From Elusimicrobiota bacterium (GTDB taxonomy: Bacteria > Elusimicrobiota > Elusimicrobia > Elusimicrobiales > UBA9959): a stretch of 64,000 nt of DNA. Location of the stretch: NCBI GenBank assembly GCA_026388155.1, contig JAPLKI010000019.1, positions 59,054 to 123,053 of the forward strand. The letters run 5' to 3'. Positions within the stretch are counted from its first letter, which is position 1. The number at the start of each line of letters is the position of its first letter. Below are positions 26,990 to 35,040 of this stretch, piece after piece. Under the pieces are notes generated by a model that was given only the letters and a program-made list of their open reading frames with translations, did no database searches and had not been told where the DNA came from. Both the position numbers and the translations under genes were made by a program.

Positions 26990-27604
26990 ATGACTCTAGC
27001 CAACCGAATAACGATGAGCCGGATCCTTCTGAGCCTGTTTATTTTCCTGTTGATAATTTCTCGTTCCCTTTGGTCGGAGTTGGGCGCCCTGGCGCTTCTT
27101 ACCGTGGCAAGCATCTCAGATTATTTTGACGGAGTGATAGCGCGGCGCACTCACACCATGACGCCATTCGGCGCCATAGCCGACCCCTTCGCCGACAAAA
27201 TACTTGTAATGGCTGTTTTTCTGGCTTTCGCTTCGCTCAGAGAGCTTACCGTTCCGATTTGGGCCGTATTTCTCATACTCATGCGTGAACTGACCATTTC
27301 CACCCTTCGCGTGCTCGCGGCGCTTCGCGGGGAGGTAATGAAAGCGGAAAAGACAGGGAAAGTAAAAACCGTTATACAAATGACTTCCGCCTTTATCATA
27401 TTAACCCTCCTGGTGCTTAAAATATGGGGCAAAAAGTACGGTTTACCGGCGGTATTTCTAGCCGAGACTGCCGGCCGGACCGGGCGAATTGCCTACTGGC
27501 TCACGGTATTCACAGCCCTGATAACGGTTTTAAGCGGCGCGGTTTACCTTTACAACCACCGGGACCTGCTCATAAAATCCTGGAGCGAGAAAGAAAACAG
27601 CTAG
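26990..27604 (+). CDS. pgsA: CDP-diacylglycerol-glycerol-3-phosphate 3-phosphatidyltransferase
   Basis: Inner-membrane enzyme making phosphatidylglycerophosphate. The CDP-alcohol phosphotransferase motif D-G-x2-A-R-x8-G-x3-D-x3-D is seen as DGVIARR...GAIADPFADK. About five to six membrane helices; 204 residues. The gene for the next step, pgpA, follows. Confidence 0.92.
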   Translation: MTLANRITMSRILLSLFIFLLIISRSLWSELGALALLTVASISDYFDGVIARRTHTMTPFGAIADPFADKILVMAVFLAFASLRELTVPIWAVFLILMRELTISTLRVLAALRGEVMKAEKTGKVKTVIQMTSAFIILTLLVLKIWGKKYGLPAVFLAETAGRTGRIAYWLTVFTALITVLSGAVYLYNHRDLLIKSWSEKENS

Positions 27605-27706
27605 ACAGCCTGACGTCCAGGCAGCTGGACCGCTAGACGGCCTTTTTAAAGACTCTTCAGACCATATGGCGGTTTTTAGCTGCCCGGCAGTCTATCCGTC
27701 CGGCGT
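27605..27706. repeat. Word-built intergenic hairpin H7 (CTAGACGG/GGAC words)
   Basis: Left arm CAGGCAGCTGGACCGCTAGA; right arm GCTGCCCGGCAGTCTATCCG; centre TTAAAGACTCTTCAGACC. It fills the pgsA-pgpA gap. Confidence 0.6.
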
Positions 27707-27710
27707 TTTT

Positions 27711-28196
27711 ATGACTAATTTCAAAAATAAAGCCGCAAGATTTTTAGCCAGCGGATTTTATATAAGCTATATCCCGGCCGCGCTCACCGGGTTCAGGAAA
27801 TTCACCGGCTCCGGCCTGTTCGGCACAGCGCTGGGTTTGCTGCTCGTGCCGCTGCTGCCGGCGGAAAACCGGGACTTTCTCCTTTTCCTTACTTTGTTTT
27901 TTTTCTTTGCCGTCTGGGTGGCTGGCCTCGCAGAAGCGTCCTTCGGCGTACACGATGACCCGCGCATAGTTATAGATGAGATCCTGGGTTATTGGGTGGC
28001 GGTCGCTTTCCTTGATAAAACCATCTTTAACCTGGCGGCGGCTTTTGTATTATTCCGGATCCTCGACACCCTGAAGCCCTGGCCCATAAAGAAGATAGAC
28101 CAAACGGTGGGCGGGGGTTTTGGTATAATTATAGACGATGTTTTGGCCGCCGTTGCGGCGAATCTGATGGTAAGATTTTTAAATTTCGCGCTATGA
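27711..28196 (+). CDS. pgpA: Phosphatidylglycerophosphatase A
   Basis: Removes the phosphate from phosphatidylglycerophosphate to give phosphatidylglycerol. Four hydrophobic helices and the family motif DDPRIVIDEILGYWVAV (acidic metal site) are present. The start is set at MTNFKNK; an upstream ATG at 27666 lies within hairpin H7 and adds a non-family N-terminus. No strong Shine-Dalgarno. It overlaps the next gene by 4 nt. Confidence 0.88.
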   Translation: MTNFKNKAARFLASGFYISYIPAALTGFRKFTGSGLFGTALGLLLVPLLPAENRDFLLFLTLFFFFAVWVAGLAEASFGVHDDPRIVIDEILGYWVAVAFLDKTIFNLAAAFVLFRILDTLKPWPIKKIDQTVGGGFGIIIDDVLAAVAANLMVRFLNFAL

Positions 28197-29227
28197 ACCT
28201 TTTAATTTATATTTCTTTGGCCTTGATGGCTGCCGCGCCGGCAGGCGCGCAGCCGATACCGACAATGCCTGTCACGGGCCCCGCCGCTTTTACCGGCGGC
28301 GCAACTACGTCTCCGGTCCCGTTCATCCCCGCTTTTACCCCTGCTAAGGAGACCTCTCCCCAGATTTCTGTCTCTTCAGCAGCCGTTATTACCTCGTCCA
28401 CTGAAGCGGCGGCCTCCCAACCCTACCAGCCGCCCTCGCAGCCCTATCAGCCTCCCTCGCAGCCCTCGCAACCCTCTCAACCGGCCAAATACAAGGATGC
28501 AAGTATCCCTTTAAGCGGAATCGTGCTTATGCCCACAGCCTACCGCGGACGGGATAAAAATACCATAGGCCTAGGGCTGGATATTAACGCCTCTTACTTC
28601 ATAGGCCGCCTTTACGGCAAAAACTCATTCTCCTGGACGCGTACAAAAACCAATTATCTGGACCGCGTAGGCCTCTGGCTGCTTACCGCCGACGCCAAGA
28701 TGCTCATTCAGACCGAGGGGCGCTGGCGCCCCGCCGTGGCTTCGGGTGTGCAGGGTATTTTCAAGTTCCGCGACGCGCCCCAGCCCGCTTTAAACCAGAC
28801 TGTCACCCTCACGGTTAAAGCAACAGGCAAGACAACCGATACTTATGCCAACGCCTATCTGGTCATGACAAAGCGCCTGCACCCTAAATTTCTCATAAGC
28901 GCCGGATACTCCGACGGAGACATGCCTAAAGTGCTCTACCAGATGTCCGAATTCCTTTCAAAAGACGCGTTAACCCTGAACGGACGCGCCAAGCAGAATG
29001 TTCCGCCCGGCATGCTTTTTGGCGGTTTCATGTGGCTGCCGAAAACCGACTCCACCATAGGGGCCGAGTTTATAATTCCGCAAGGGGCTCCGCAAAGCCC
29101 GAAACTCATAAATTTCCACCTTGGGACCCTTCTCAAACTGAATTTTGAAGTATCGTATCTCTCCTTCAAAGGCGGCTGGGATTTGCTCGGCATGTTCCAG
29201 TTCCGCTACAACTACTTCCCAAGATAA
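28193..29227 (+). CDS. Exported protein with Pro/Gln repeat and beta-rich C-terminal domain
   Basis: Unrecognised family. A signal peptide (cleavage near AGAQP) leads to a low-complexity Thr/Ser/Pro region with tandem QPYQPPS units (residues about 80-100). A 240-residue domain with alternating hydrophobic/aromatic strands follows (GLGLDINASYFIGRLYG, HLGTLLKLNFEVSYLSF), ending FQFRYNYFPR. This pattern suggests an outer-membrane beta-barrel or surface protein. It overlaps pgpA by 4 nt. Confidence 0.6.
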   Translation: MNLLIYISLALMAAAPAGAQPIPTMPVTGPAAFTGGATTSPVPFIPAFTPAKETSPQISVSSAAVITSSTEAAASQPYQPPSQPYQPPSQPSQPSQPAKYKDASIPLSGIVLMPTAYRGRDKNTIGLGLDINASYFIGRLYGKNSFSWTRTKTNYLDRVGLWLLTADAKMLIQTEGRWRPAVASGVQGIFKFRDAPQPALNQTVTLTVKATGKTTDTYANAYLVMTKRLHPKFLISAGYSDGDMPKVLYQMSEFLSKDALTLNGRAKQNVPPGMLFGGFMWLPKTDSTIGAEFIIPQGAPQSPKLINFHLGTLLKLNFEVSYLSFKGGWDLLGMFQFRYNYFPR

Positions 29228-29236
29228 CAAAGAGCG

Positions 29237-29310
29237 AGTAGCGAATAGCAAATAGCGAATAGTGGGTAAGGAACTCCTTATTTACTATTCGCTATTTGCT
29301 ATTTGCTATT
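29237..29310. repeat. Word-built hairpin H8 (GCGAATAGC words), nearly perfect
   Basis: 27-nt arms (29237-29263 and 29284-29310) pair at 25 positions, the inner 16 perfectly; the 20-nt loop contains AAGGAACTCCTTA. The right arm overlaps the last codons of the DUF2723 gene on the minus strand. Confidence 0.85.
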
Positions 29311-31451
29311 CCCTGCGTCATCCGCTTGAGGTAATACGCGGCTTCTTTATGGGCGGGGTTGAGTTTAAGGGTTTCAACAAGCTCCGAATAGACCCTGTTC
29401 GGATCCTTGTTCCAGTAGAGGATGGCTATATTGTAATGCGCCTGGGCCATGCCGGGGTCGGCCGCGAGCGCCCGCCGGTAAGCGTCTTCAGCCTGGACCG
29501 GATTGCCGGTTTTTTCAAGAGCCACTCCGTAGTTAAGCCACGCGTACGCGCTTGAAGCCGCAAGGCCGTTTTTAAGCGAGTCAAGCGAATAATATTCGGA
29601 GCTTAAATCCATTAAACGTCCGTAAATTTCAGCCGACGCCCTGAAGTTTTCGCCGGCACGGCGCCAATCGCCCTTTGAAGAATAATAAAAGCCGGCCTGC
29701 AGCGGCGCATCCGGTATGTCGGGGTCAAAGCGCCCTGAAAGCGCCAGCCCCTGCAGCGCCTCAGGATCAAGCGCTGAAGAACCGTTTAAAAACGCCGCCC
29801 TCGTCACCAGGCTTTGCGCGTATGAAGTGCCTATATCCCTGTCAAAAAAATCGCGGTAAGGATGCTCAAGAAAGCGGAAACTATAAAGCGAAAACGGGTA
29901 GAAAATATCAGCGGAAGCGGAAGGGTAAAGGGCGTTTACAAGTCCCGCCGGCACGGTTGCGACTTTCGCCGGCAGTTCCGCGTCAAGCGTGGAGTAAAAC
30001 CCGCCGCGGTTGGCCGATCTGAAAGAGCGCCAGTCCTCTTCCGAACCTGAATTCAGGTTAAAAAGGACAAGGTCCGGGCTGTAAAGGCGTTTCGTGTTCC
30101 TGTACCAGGGCGAAGCGCTGAGTCCCTGCGCCACAACCGCGATATCGGGCCTTGTTTTTTTTATCGTCTGCGCATACCATAAAGAAAAAAGCTGAACATC
30201 TTTTTTCACGGCAAGCAGGCCGCCGGGAGGCACGGACCGAAGGACGTCGGACGCGTAATCTTCAGCCGCGAAAAGCTCCCGTCTGTCGGCGTGCGGAAAA
30301 TTTATAAAAAAAGCCCAAAGGGCGGCCGCCGCGGCCGCCAGAACGATCAGCGGGAAAAACCTTCTGTATCTTTCGCCGATATGAAACAGCCCCGCCGCGG
30401 TCCAAAAAAGAACCGCCAGGTCCGGCAGCAGATAGTAGGGTTCCACCACGGCCAGCGCGTGGGGGTTTGGCGGCATATTACCCATAAAAAGAAAAACCGG
30501 TCCGGCCAGGAGAAAAAGCGCGGCCATGGCCGTGAACCGTCTTTTGGAAAAGCGGAATTCCGAATAAAGCCCGGCGCAGGCGGCAAAAAGGGCGAGGTTG
30601 AAATTCCCTATCAAATGCAGCGCGTAATATTTGAGATTTGGAAAAAACAGCGCGCCCGCGGCATAATTTTTGGATATCAGGTCCAGAGTGGAGCCATAGC
30701 TTTTGCGTGTAATTACGGCGATCAACGAGGCAAAATCCGCCGGATGGCTCCAGTCAAAAAGCGGATTTGAGCCGGAACGGACAAGCAGATAAAGATACAG
30801 CGAGAATCCGAGCGCAAATAAGCCGGAGGCTTTCAATAAATTCGCGGCCCAGGCGCCGCGCCATGTATTTTTAAGCGCCGGGAAGATCAAAATAACCGCG
30901 GTCGGAAAAACAAAAACTATATCCATGCGGTTGGTCATGGAAAGCCCGGCGAGGTATGCAAGCAGAAAGAGCTTGTTTTTTGAGCAGGCGGCGGCGGAAT
31001 CAAAAGCCAGGAACAAAATCAGGCAGGCAAGCAGGGTGTTAAGCGCGTACATTTCCGAAACGCTTGAAACAGTCCAGAAAGTAAAATTGAGCCCGAGCAA
31101 AAGCGCGGCGGCGACCGCGCTTAAGGGAGAAAACAAGACGCTTAAAAGCTCATAAAGGACCATTATAGCGCCAAGGCCGGCGGCCGCGGAGAACAGGTTC
31201 AGAGCCCAGGCAAAATTACCGGGCATAAGCATTGAAAAAACCCGGGCGGTCACCGCGTAAAGCGGATAACCGGGCTGATGCGGCACGCCAAGGCTGTACG
31301 CGTCGCAGGCCATTTCGCCGGCGTCGCGATAGGGGGCAAGGCCGGGCGGCAGGCAATAAATATAAAGCAGCGTGAAAAGCACAAACAAAAAGGCTCCGCA
31401 GGCAAGTTTAGGGGGATATGAGGTTGGTTTTAAAACGGGCTTAGAATCCAT
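29292..31451 (-). CDS. DUF2723 membrane protein with C-terminal TPR repeats
   Basis: Polytopic GT-C-like protein. The first loop has YRDAGEMACDAYSLGVPHQPGYPLY, matching DUF2723 (D-x-G-E-...-H-x-P-G-Y-P-L), a family of presumed glycosyltransferases. About 11 membrane helices run to residue 400; the soluble tail has TPR units (NYGVALEKTGNPVQAEDAYRRAL, HYNIAILYWNK). 719 residues. Its 3' end lies inside hairpin H8, and the last residues (QGIANSK) are encoded by the repeat arm, so the C-terminus may have been reshaped by repeat insertion. The acceptor is unknown. Confidence 0.78.
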   Translation of the reverse strand: MDSKPVLKPTSYPPKLACGAFLFVLFTLLYIYCLPPGLAPYRDAGEMACDAYSLGVPHQPGYPLYAVTARVFSMLMPGNFAWALNLFSAAAGLGAIMVLYELLSVLFSPLSAVAAALLLGLNFTFWTVSSVSEMYALNTLLACLILFLAFDSAAACSKNKLFLLAYLAGLSMTNRMDIVFVFPTAVILIFPALKNTWRGAWAANLLKASGLFALGFSLYLYLLVRSGSNPLFDWSHPADFASLIAVITRKSYGSTLDLISKNYAAGALFFPNLKYYALHLIGNFNLALFAACAGLYSEFRFSKRRFTAMAALFLLAGPVFLFMGNMPPNPHALAVVEPYYLLPDLAVLFWTAAGLFHIGERYRRFFPLIVLAAAAAALWAFFINFPHADRRELFAAEDYASDVLRSVPPGGLLAVKKDVQLFSLWYAQTIKKTRPDIAVVAQGLSASPWYRNTKRLYSPDLVLFNLNSGSEEDWRSFRSANRGGFYSTLDAELPAKVATVPAGLVNALYPSASADIFYPFSLYSFRFLEHPYRDFFDRDIGTSYAQSLVTRAAFLNGSSALDPEALQGLALSGRFDPDIPDAPLQAGFYYSSKGDWRRAGENFRASAEIYGRLMDLSSEYYSLDSLKNGLAASSAYAWLNYGVALEKTGNPVQAEDAYRRALAADPGMAQAHYNIAILYWNKDPNRVYSELVETLKLNPAHKEAAYYLKRMTQGIANSK

Positions 31452-31474
31452 TATGGTAGATCTTGTAACTGTTC

Positions 31475-31604
31475 AGGTGGTTAGGTTCACGGTTGTCTTT
31501 TGCATGATCTTCATGCTTTTTCAAGGCTATGCCAGTGCCGTATCAGAGGCCATGCCTATCAGACGGCCAACCGTTGAACCATTAAACCGCTGAACCGTGA
31601 ACCT
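31475..31604. repeat. Word-built intergenic hairpin H9 (GGTTCA words)
   Basis: AGGTTCACGGTT (31483-31494) pairs perfectly with 31593-31604; further AACCGTTGAACC words lie in the right arm. The centre holds a small GCATGA-TCT-TCATGC stem. Confidence 0.7.
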
Positions 31605-31635
31605 GTGTAGTAACTAGATTTTAGTAAATTCGGAC

Positions 31636-31687
31636 AAAAAAAGGCAGGGCTGCCTTTTTGGGGGGTAGGGTGAGGGAGGCAGCCCTG
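31636..31687 (+). promoter_or_regulatory. Two mutually exclusive hairpins, terminator-like
   Basis: AAAAAGGCA / TGCCTTTTT (31638-31659) forms a terminator-like hairpin. CAGGGCTGCC (31645-31654) instead pairs perfectly with GGCAGCCCTG (31678-31687). A third stem, TGCGGTGC (31766-31773) / GCACCGCA (31807-31814), is followed by T5. The 31605-31832 stretch between divergent genes has no coding frame; a small RNA or attenuator is possible. Confidence 0.4.
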
Positions 31688-31832
31688 ACATATTGATTTT
31701 AGCACCGATACTGACCTTTGTCAAGTGCAGCAGCCTTTTGTGATTTTTACGGCTTTTGGTGTATTTGCGGTGCAGCGTTTTTTGCGCTTTTTTAAGCCTT
31801 TTCGCGGCACCGCAGGCCTTTTTAGGGGAAAA

Positions 31833-31861
31833 TTGATTTACCGCTATATATTATTTATAAT
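31833..31861 (+). promoter_or_regulatory. Sigma-70 promoter of the signalling cluster
   Basis: TTGATT (31833-31838), 17-nt spacer, TATAAT (31856-31861), about 75 nt before the response-regulator gene. Confidence 0.75.
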
Positions 31862-31934
31862 ATACGCGTAACGCGCAACGCCGTGTTCGTCACGGCACGC
31901 AGTTTCAGACCGCTTACAGCGCGGGGGGAATATT

Positions 31935-32867
31935 TTGCCCGATAAGACCATACTGGTTGTGGACGATGATCCCAACGTGGGACTGCTTATTTCCGCCGTG
32001 CTCAAAAAGTACGACTACACCGTGGTCGCGCTTTACAGCGGCGCCGAGGTGCTGGATTTTTTACAAAATAAAAAACCGGACCTGATACTGCTTGACCTGC
32101 GTATGCCGGGCCTTGACGGTTACGCCCTCTGTAAGCGTGTAAGGGAAAATCCCGACACCCGGAATATTCCAATAATCATATTAAGCGGGGTAAGCGAGGT
32201 GGACGCCAAGGTAAGCACAATAGAGCTTGGGGCCGACGACTTCATTACCAAACCTTTTGACGTGCGCGAACTGCGCGCGCGCATTAACCGTATTATAAAC
32301 CGCAAAACCGCCGACACCGCTCTTAACCCGCTCACACACCTGCCCGGCAGCCCCGCCATTGAGGAAGAAGTGCACAAGCGCCTTGACGCGGGCGAAACCT
32401 TCGCGTTCCTCTATATTGACGCCGACAATTTCAAATCCTACAACGATGTTTACGGCTACGCTAAAGGCGACGAGGTTATAAAACACATTTCCGCGCTGCT
32501 CGCCGCGAAAGCCCGGCAATACTCTCCGAAAAATCATTTTATAGGTCACATCGGCGGCGATGATTTTGTGCTTATCCTCGGCGCCCCCGAGGCGGAACGA
32601 ACGGCCAAAGCCGTGGCCGAGGAATTTGACCGCACGATCCCGTCTTTTTACACGGAAGCCGACAGAAAGCGGGGTTTTATAATCACCTCCGACAGAAAAA
32701 ACAAAACCACTAATTTCCAGATAATGTCCCTTACGGTGGCCGTGATCATTCCCAAGGGGATCAGGCATTACGGCAAGATAGTTCAGACGGCGGCGGAACT
32801 GAAGCATTACGCCAAAACCATGCCCAATCGCCAGGGCAGCGTCTATATAAAGGACAGAAGGCTATAA
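31935..32867 (+). CDS. Response regulator with C-terminal GGDEF domain (GGDDF)
   Basis: Receiver domain (residues 5-120) with acidic pocket D10-D11, phospho-acceptor D54 in LLDLRMPG and K106 in TKPFD. The GGDEF domain (130-305) has YIDADNFKSYNDVYG, and the signature reads GGDDF (207-211). The changed signature leaves diguanylate cyclase activity uncertain. The start is TTG, preceded by GGGGGGAA. The stop overlaps the next kinase start by one base (TAATG), so the two are coupled. No histidine kinase is adjacent. Confidence 0.88.
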   Translation: MPDKTILVVDDDPNVGLLISAVLKKYDYTVVALYSGAEVLDFLQNKKPDLILLDLRMPGLDGYALCKRVRENPDTRNIPIIILSGVSEVDAKVSTIELGADDFITKPFDVRELRARINRIINRKTADTALNPLTHLPGSPAIEEEVHKRLDAGETFAFLYIDADNFKSYNDVYGYAKGDEVIKHISALLAAKARQYSPKNHFIGHIGGDDFVLILGAPEAERTAKAVAEEFDRTIPSFYTEADRKRGFIITSDRKNKTTNFQIMSLTVAVIIPKGIRHYGKIVQTAAELKHYAKTMPNRQGSVYIKDRRL

Positions 32868-34933
32868 TGGACATCACGGGCGATCTTACCAATACTGTCT
32901 TCGCCGGCTGCAGGCTGATCAAAAAAATCGGCCAGGGCGGCATGGGCACTGTTTATACGGCGCGCCATGAAACCCTCGACAAGGTAGTCTGCGTAAAACT
33001 CCTTGCGCCGGAGCTGGCGCGCGACCAGCGCAATATAGATTTTTTCCTGAGGGAAGCCCGCTCCGCTGCCAAGCTTGACCACCCGAACATCGTCCAGGTG
33101 TATAATTTCGGCCAGGAAAACAACTCTTATTTTATCGTAATGTCATACGTGGAGGGGCGGACCCTTTCGGAAATCGTAACTGAAAAAGGCCCGCTTGCCG
33201 TTCCGGAAGCGACCGAGATGATACTGGGCGTTTTGGAGGGGCTGGCTCACGCTCACTCAAAAAGCATCATCCACCGCGATATCAAGCCCTCCAATATTCT
33301 GGTAGGACTCGACGGAGTGCCCCGGATAGCGGACTTTGGACTTGCCAGGAGTATAAACGAAGAGAAACAGCTCACCATAGCCGGTGAAATGGTGGGTACC
33401 GCTTATTTCATGTCTCCCGAGCAGGGACTTGCGGGAAGCGTGGACGCCCGCTCCGATCTGTATTGCACGGGGGCCACATATTTCTATATCCTCACCGGAC
33501 GATTCCCTTTTGAAGGCAAGAATTCGATAGAGGTCATACATAAGCATATAAGCGAACCGTTCCCGAACATCATACTTATAAAACCTGATATACCGCTTTG
33601 GGTGTCGCGCATTCTGGAAAAGGCAATGCGAAAAAAACCCGACGACAGATACCAGAGCGCGCGGGAACTGATCGCCGACCTGAAAAAATGTAAAGACACC
33701 GTTGAACAGAACTCCTCCTCCTGGGAAAATTCGTTCGACATCCCGGAAATAACATCCCGCATGAACGTGCCGCCGCCTCCGTCGCATTCGGCCTCGCTTG
33801 AAAGGGCGGATCCGCGGGTTTCTGACCGGAGCGGCAGGGCTGCTGCGGCGCCCGAACCGGTAACCGCCCCAAGGCAGCAGGGCGGCAAACCCGCCGCAGC
33901 AAAAAAAACAAAGTTCCAGTTGTCCGCCCTGTACAACGCGGTTCAAATACTGCTGCACAGCGCTCTTGCGCTGGCGGCCACCGGCTGTTTTATCATTTCA
34001 GGAGCCTCAGGCAGGGTAACCGGCAGCCTGTATTCTCCTTTTATTGACAACCCCGTAACCGCCGGTTTTTTCGCGGTTTTGGGCGCGGCGCTTTTCGCGT
34101 GGACCGTATCGCTAAAACCCTTGAAATTCACTTTTCAGCACGCTTTTCTGCTTGCCGCGGCCGCCGTTGCCGCTTACGCCGGCGGCGCCTATATTCCCGC
34201 GCCTGAAACCGTCGACACCGTGGCTAAGGCTTTTTTCGCGCTCAAAATAAGCCTTGAGAACGCTTTTTCCTCCGCCAACATTCTTATTTACGCCCTCTTC
34301 CTGTATCTGGCTGCTTCAAAGGTCATATTCCGCGACAACTGGATATTAAAAACGGCGGCAATCGCGGCCTATTTATTTTCCATGTTTCTGACTTACACAT
34401 ATTTCAAGGGCGGCCTTGCGCCGGAACAGACTTATATGGCCGCGGCGGTAATCCTGGCGCTTGCGGGCATAGTCACGGGCGCTACCGTTAAGGAGTTCTC
34501 TCTGTTTTATAATCCGCCGGTGCTTTTTTTGGCCGCCAACGCTCTGGTGTTCGTGATGTTTACAAACCCGATGGTATCGGCCATAACAGACGAAAAAGTC
34601 AGGGCTGCGGCCCTGCAAGTCAGCCAGGAAAACCGTATGGCTATGGTTCAATACCACCTGGCGGTCATGTCCGCCGAAAGCGAGCCGCAGTATGATCTGG
34701 AAGGACGCCCTATTGAAAAAAAACTCCCGCCCCAGCCGCAGGAAATACAGCCGCCTGCACGAGGGGAACTTTCCAACGCGGCCAGGGCGCAATATTACGC
34801 GCAGCTTGAGCATAAAATCGGCCGCAGCCTGGCAGACTCGGCCGGCATAATATTTATAGCGCTTTTCCTCATGCTCATGGCGGATGTCTGCTTTGCGGAA
34901 GAACTGCTGGCGGTTTATATGCAGGAAACCTAG
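32867..34933 (+). CDS. Membrane Ser/Thr protein kinase (PknB type)
   Basis: The eukaryote-like kinase domain (residues 15-275) is intact: IGQGGMGTVY, the conserved Lys in VCVKLL, IIHRDIKPSN, ADFGLA and YFMSPEQ. A Pro/Ala-rich linker (300-355) leads to about seven to eight hydrophobic helices (360-560) and a C-terminal segment with one more helix. An N-terminal kinase followed by a large polytopic region is an unusual order; ligand unknown. First of two kinases upstream of a PP2C phosphatase and an FHA protein. Confidence 0.92.
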   Translation: MDITGDLTNTVFAGCRLIKKIGQGGMGTVYTARHETLDKVVCVKLLAPELARDQRNIDFFLREARSAAKLDHPNIVQVYNFGQENNSYFIVMSYVEGRTLSEIVTEKGPLAVPEATEMILGVLEGLAHAHSKSIIHRDIKPSNILVGLDGVPRIADFGLARSINEEKQLTIAGEMVGTAYFMSPEQGLAGSVDARSDLYCTGATYFYILTGRFPFEGKNSIEVIHKHISEPFPNIILIKPDIPLWVSRILEKAMRKKPDDRYQSARELIADLKKCKDTVEQNSSSWENSFDIPEITSRMNVPPPPSHSASLERADPRVSDRSGRAAAAPEPVTAPRQQGGKPAAAKKTKFQLSALYNAVQILLHSALALAATGCFIISGASGRVTGSLYSPFIDNPVTAGFFAVLGAALFAWTVSLKPLKFTFQHAFLLAAAAVAAYAGGAYIPAPETVDTVAKAFFALKISLENAFSSANILIYALFLYLAASKVIFRDNWILKTAAIAAYLFSMFLTYTYFKGGLAPEQTYMAAAVILALAGIVTGATVKEFSLFYNPPVLFLAANALVFVMFTNPMVSAITDEKVRAAALQVSQENRMAMVQYHLAVMSAESEPQYDLEGRPIEKKLPPQPQEIQPPARGELSNAARAQYYAQLEHKIGRSLADSAGIIFIALFLMLMADVCFAEELLAVYMQET

Positions 34934-34956
34934 CGTTGCTACGCACCGCTAGGTGC

Positions 34957-35020
34957 AAGTCTCATGTCTCAGGTCTCAAGTAAAGCATGAGAGTTTGCCT
35001 GAGACTTGTGACTTGAGACT
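34957..35020. repeat. Word-built intergenic hairpin H10 (AGTCTCA words)
   Basis: Left arm AAGTCTCATGTCTCAGGTCT; right arm TGAGACTTGTGACTTGAGACT, centre TAAAGCATGAGAGTTTGCC. A separate GCACC-GCTA-GGTGC hairpin precedes it. Confidence 0.7.
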
Positions 35021-35040
35021 AACTTTAACGGAGAACACCG

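Noticed and set aside
28410..28480. Short tandem repeat encoding QPYQPPS
   Set aside because: In-frame low-complexity linker of the exported protein, not a separate element.
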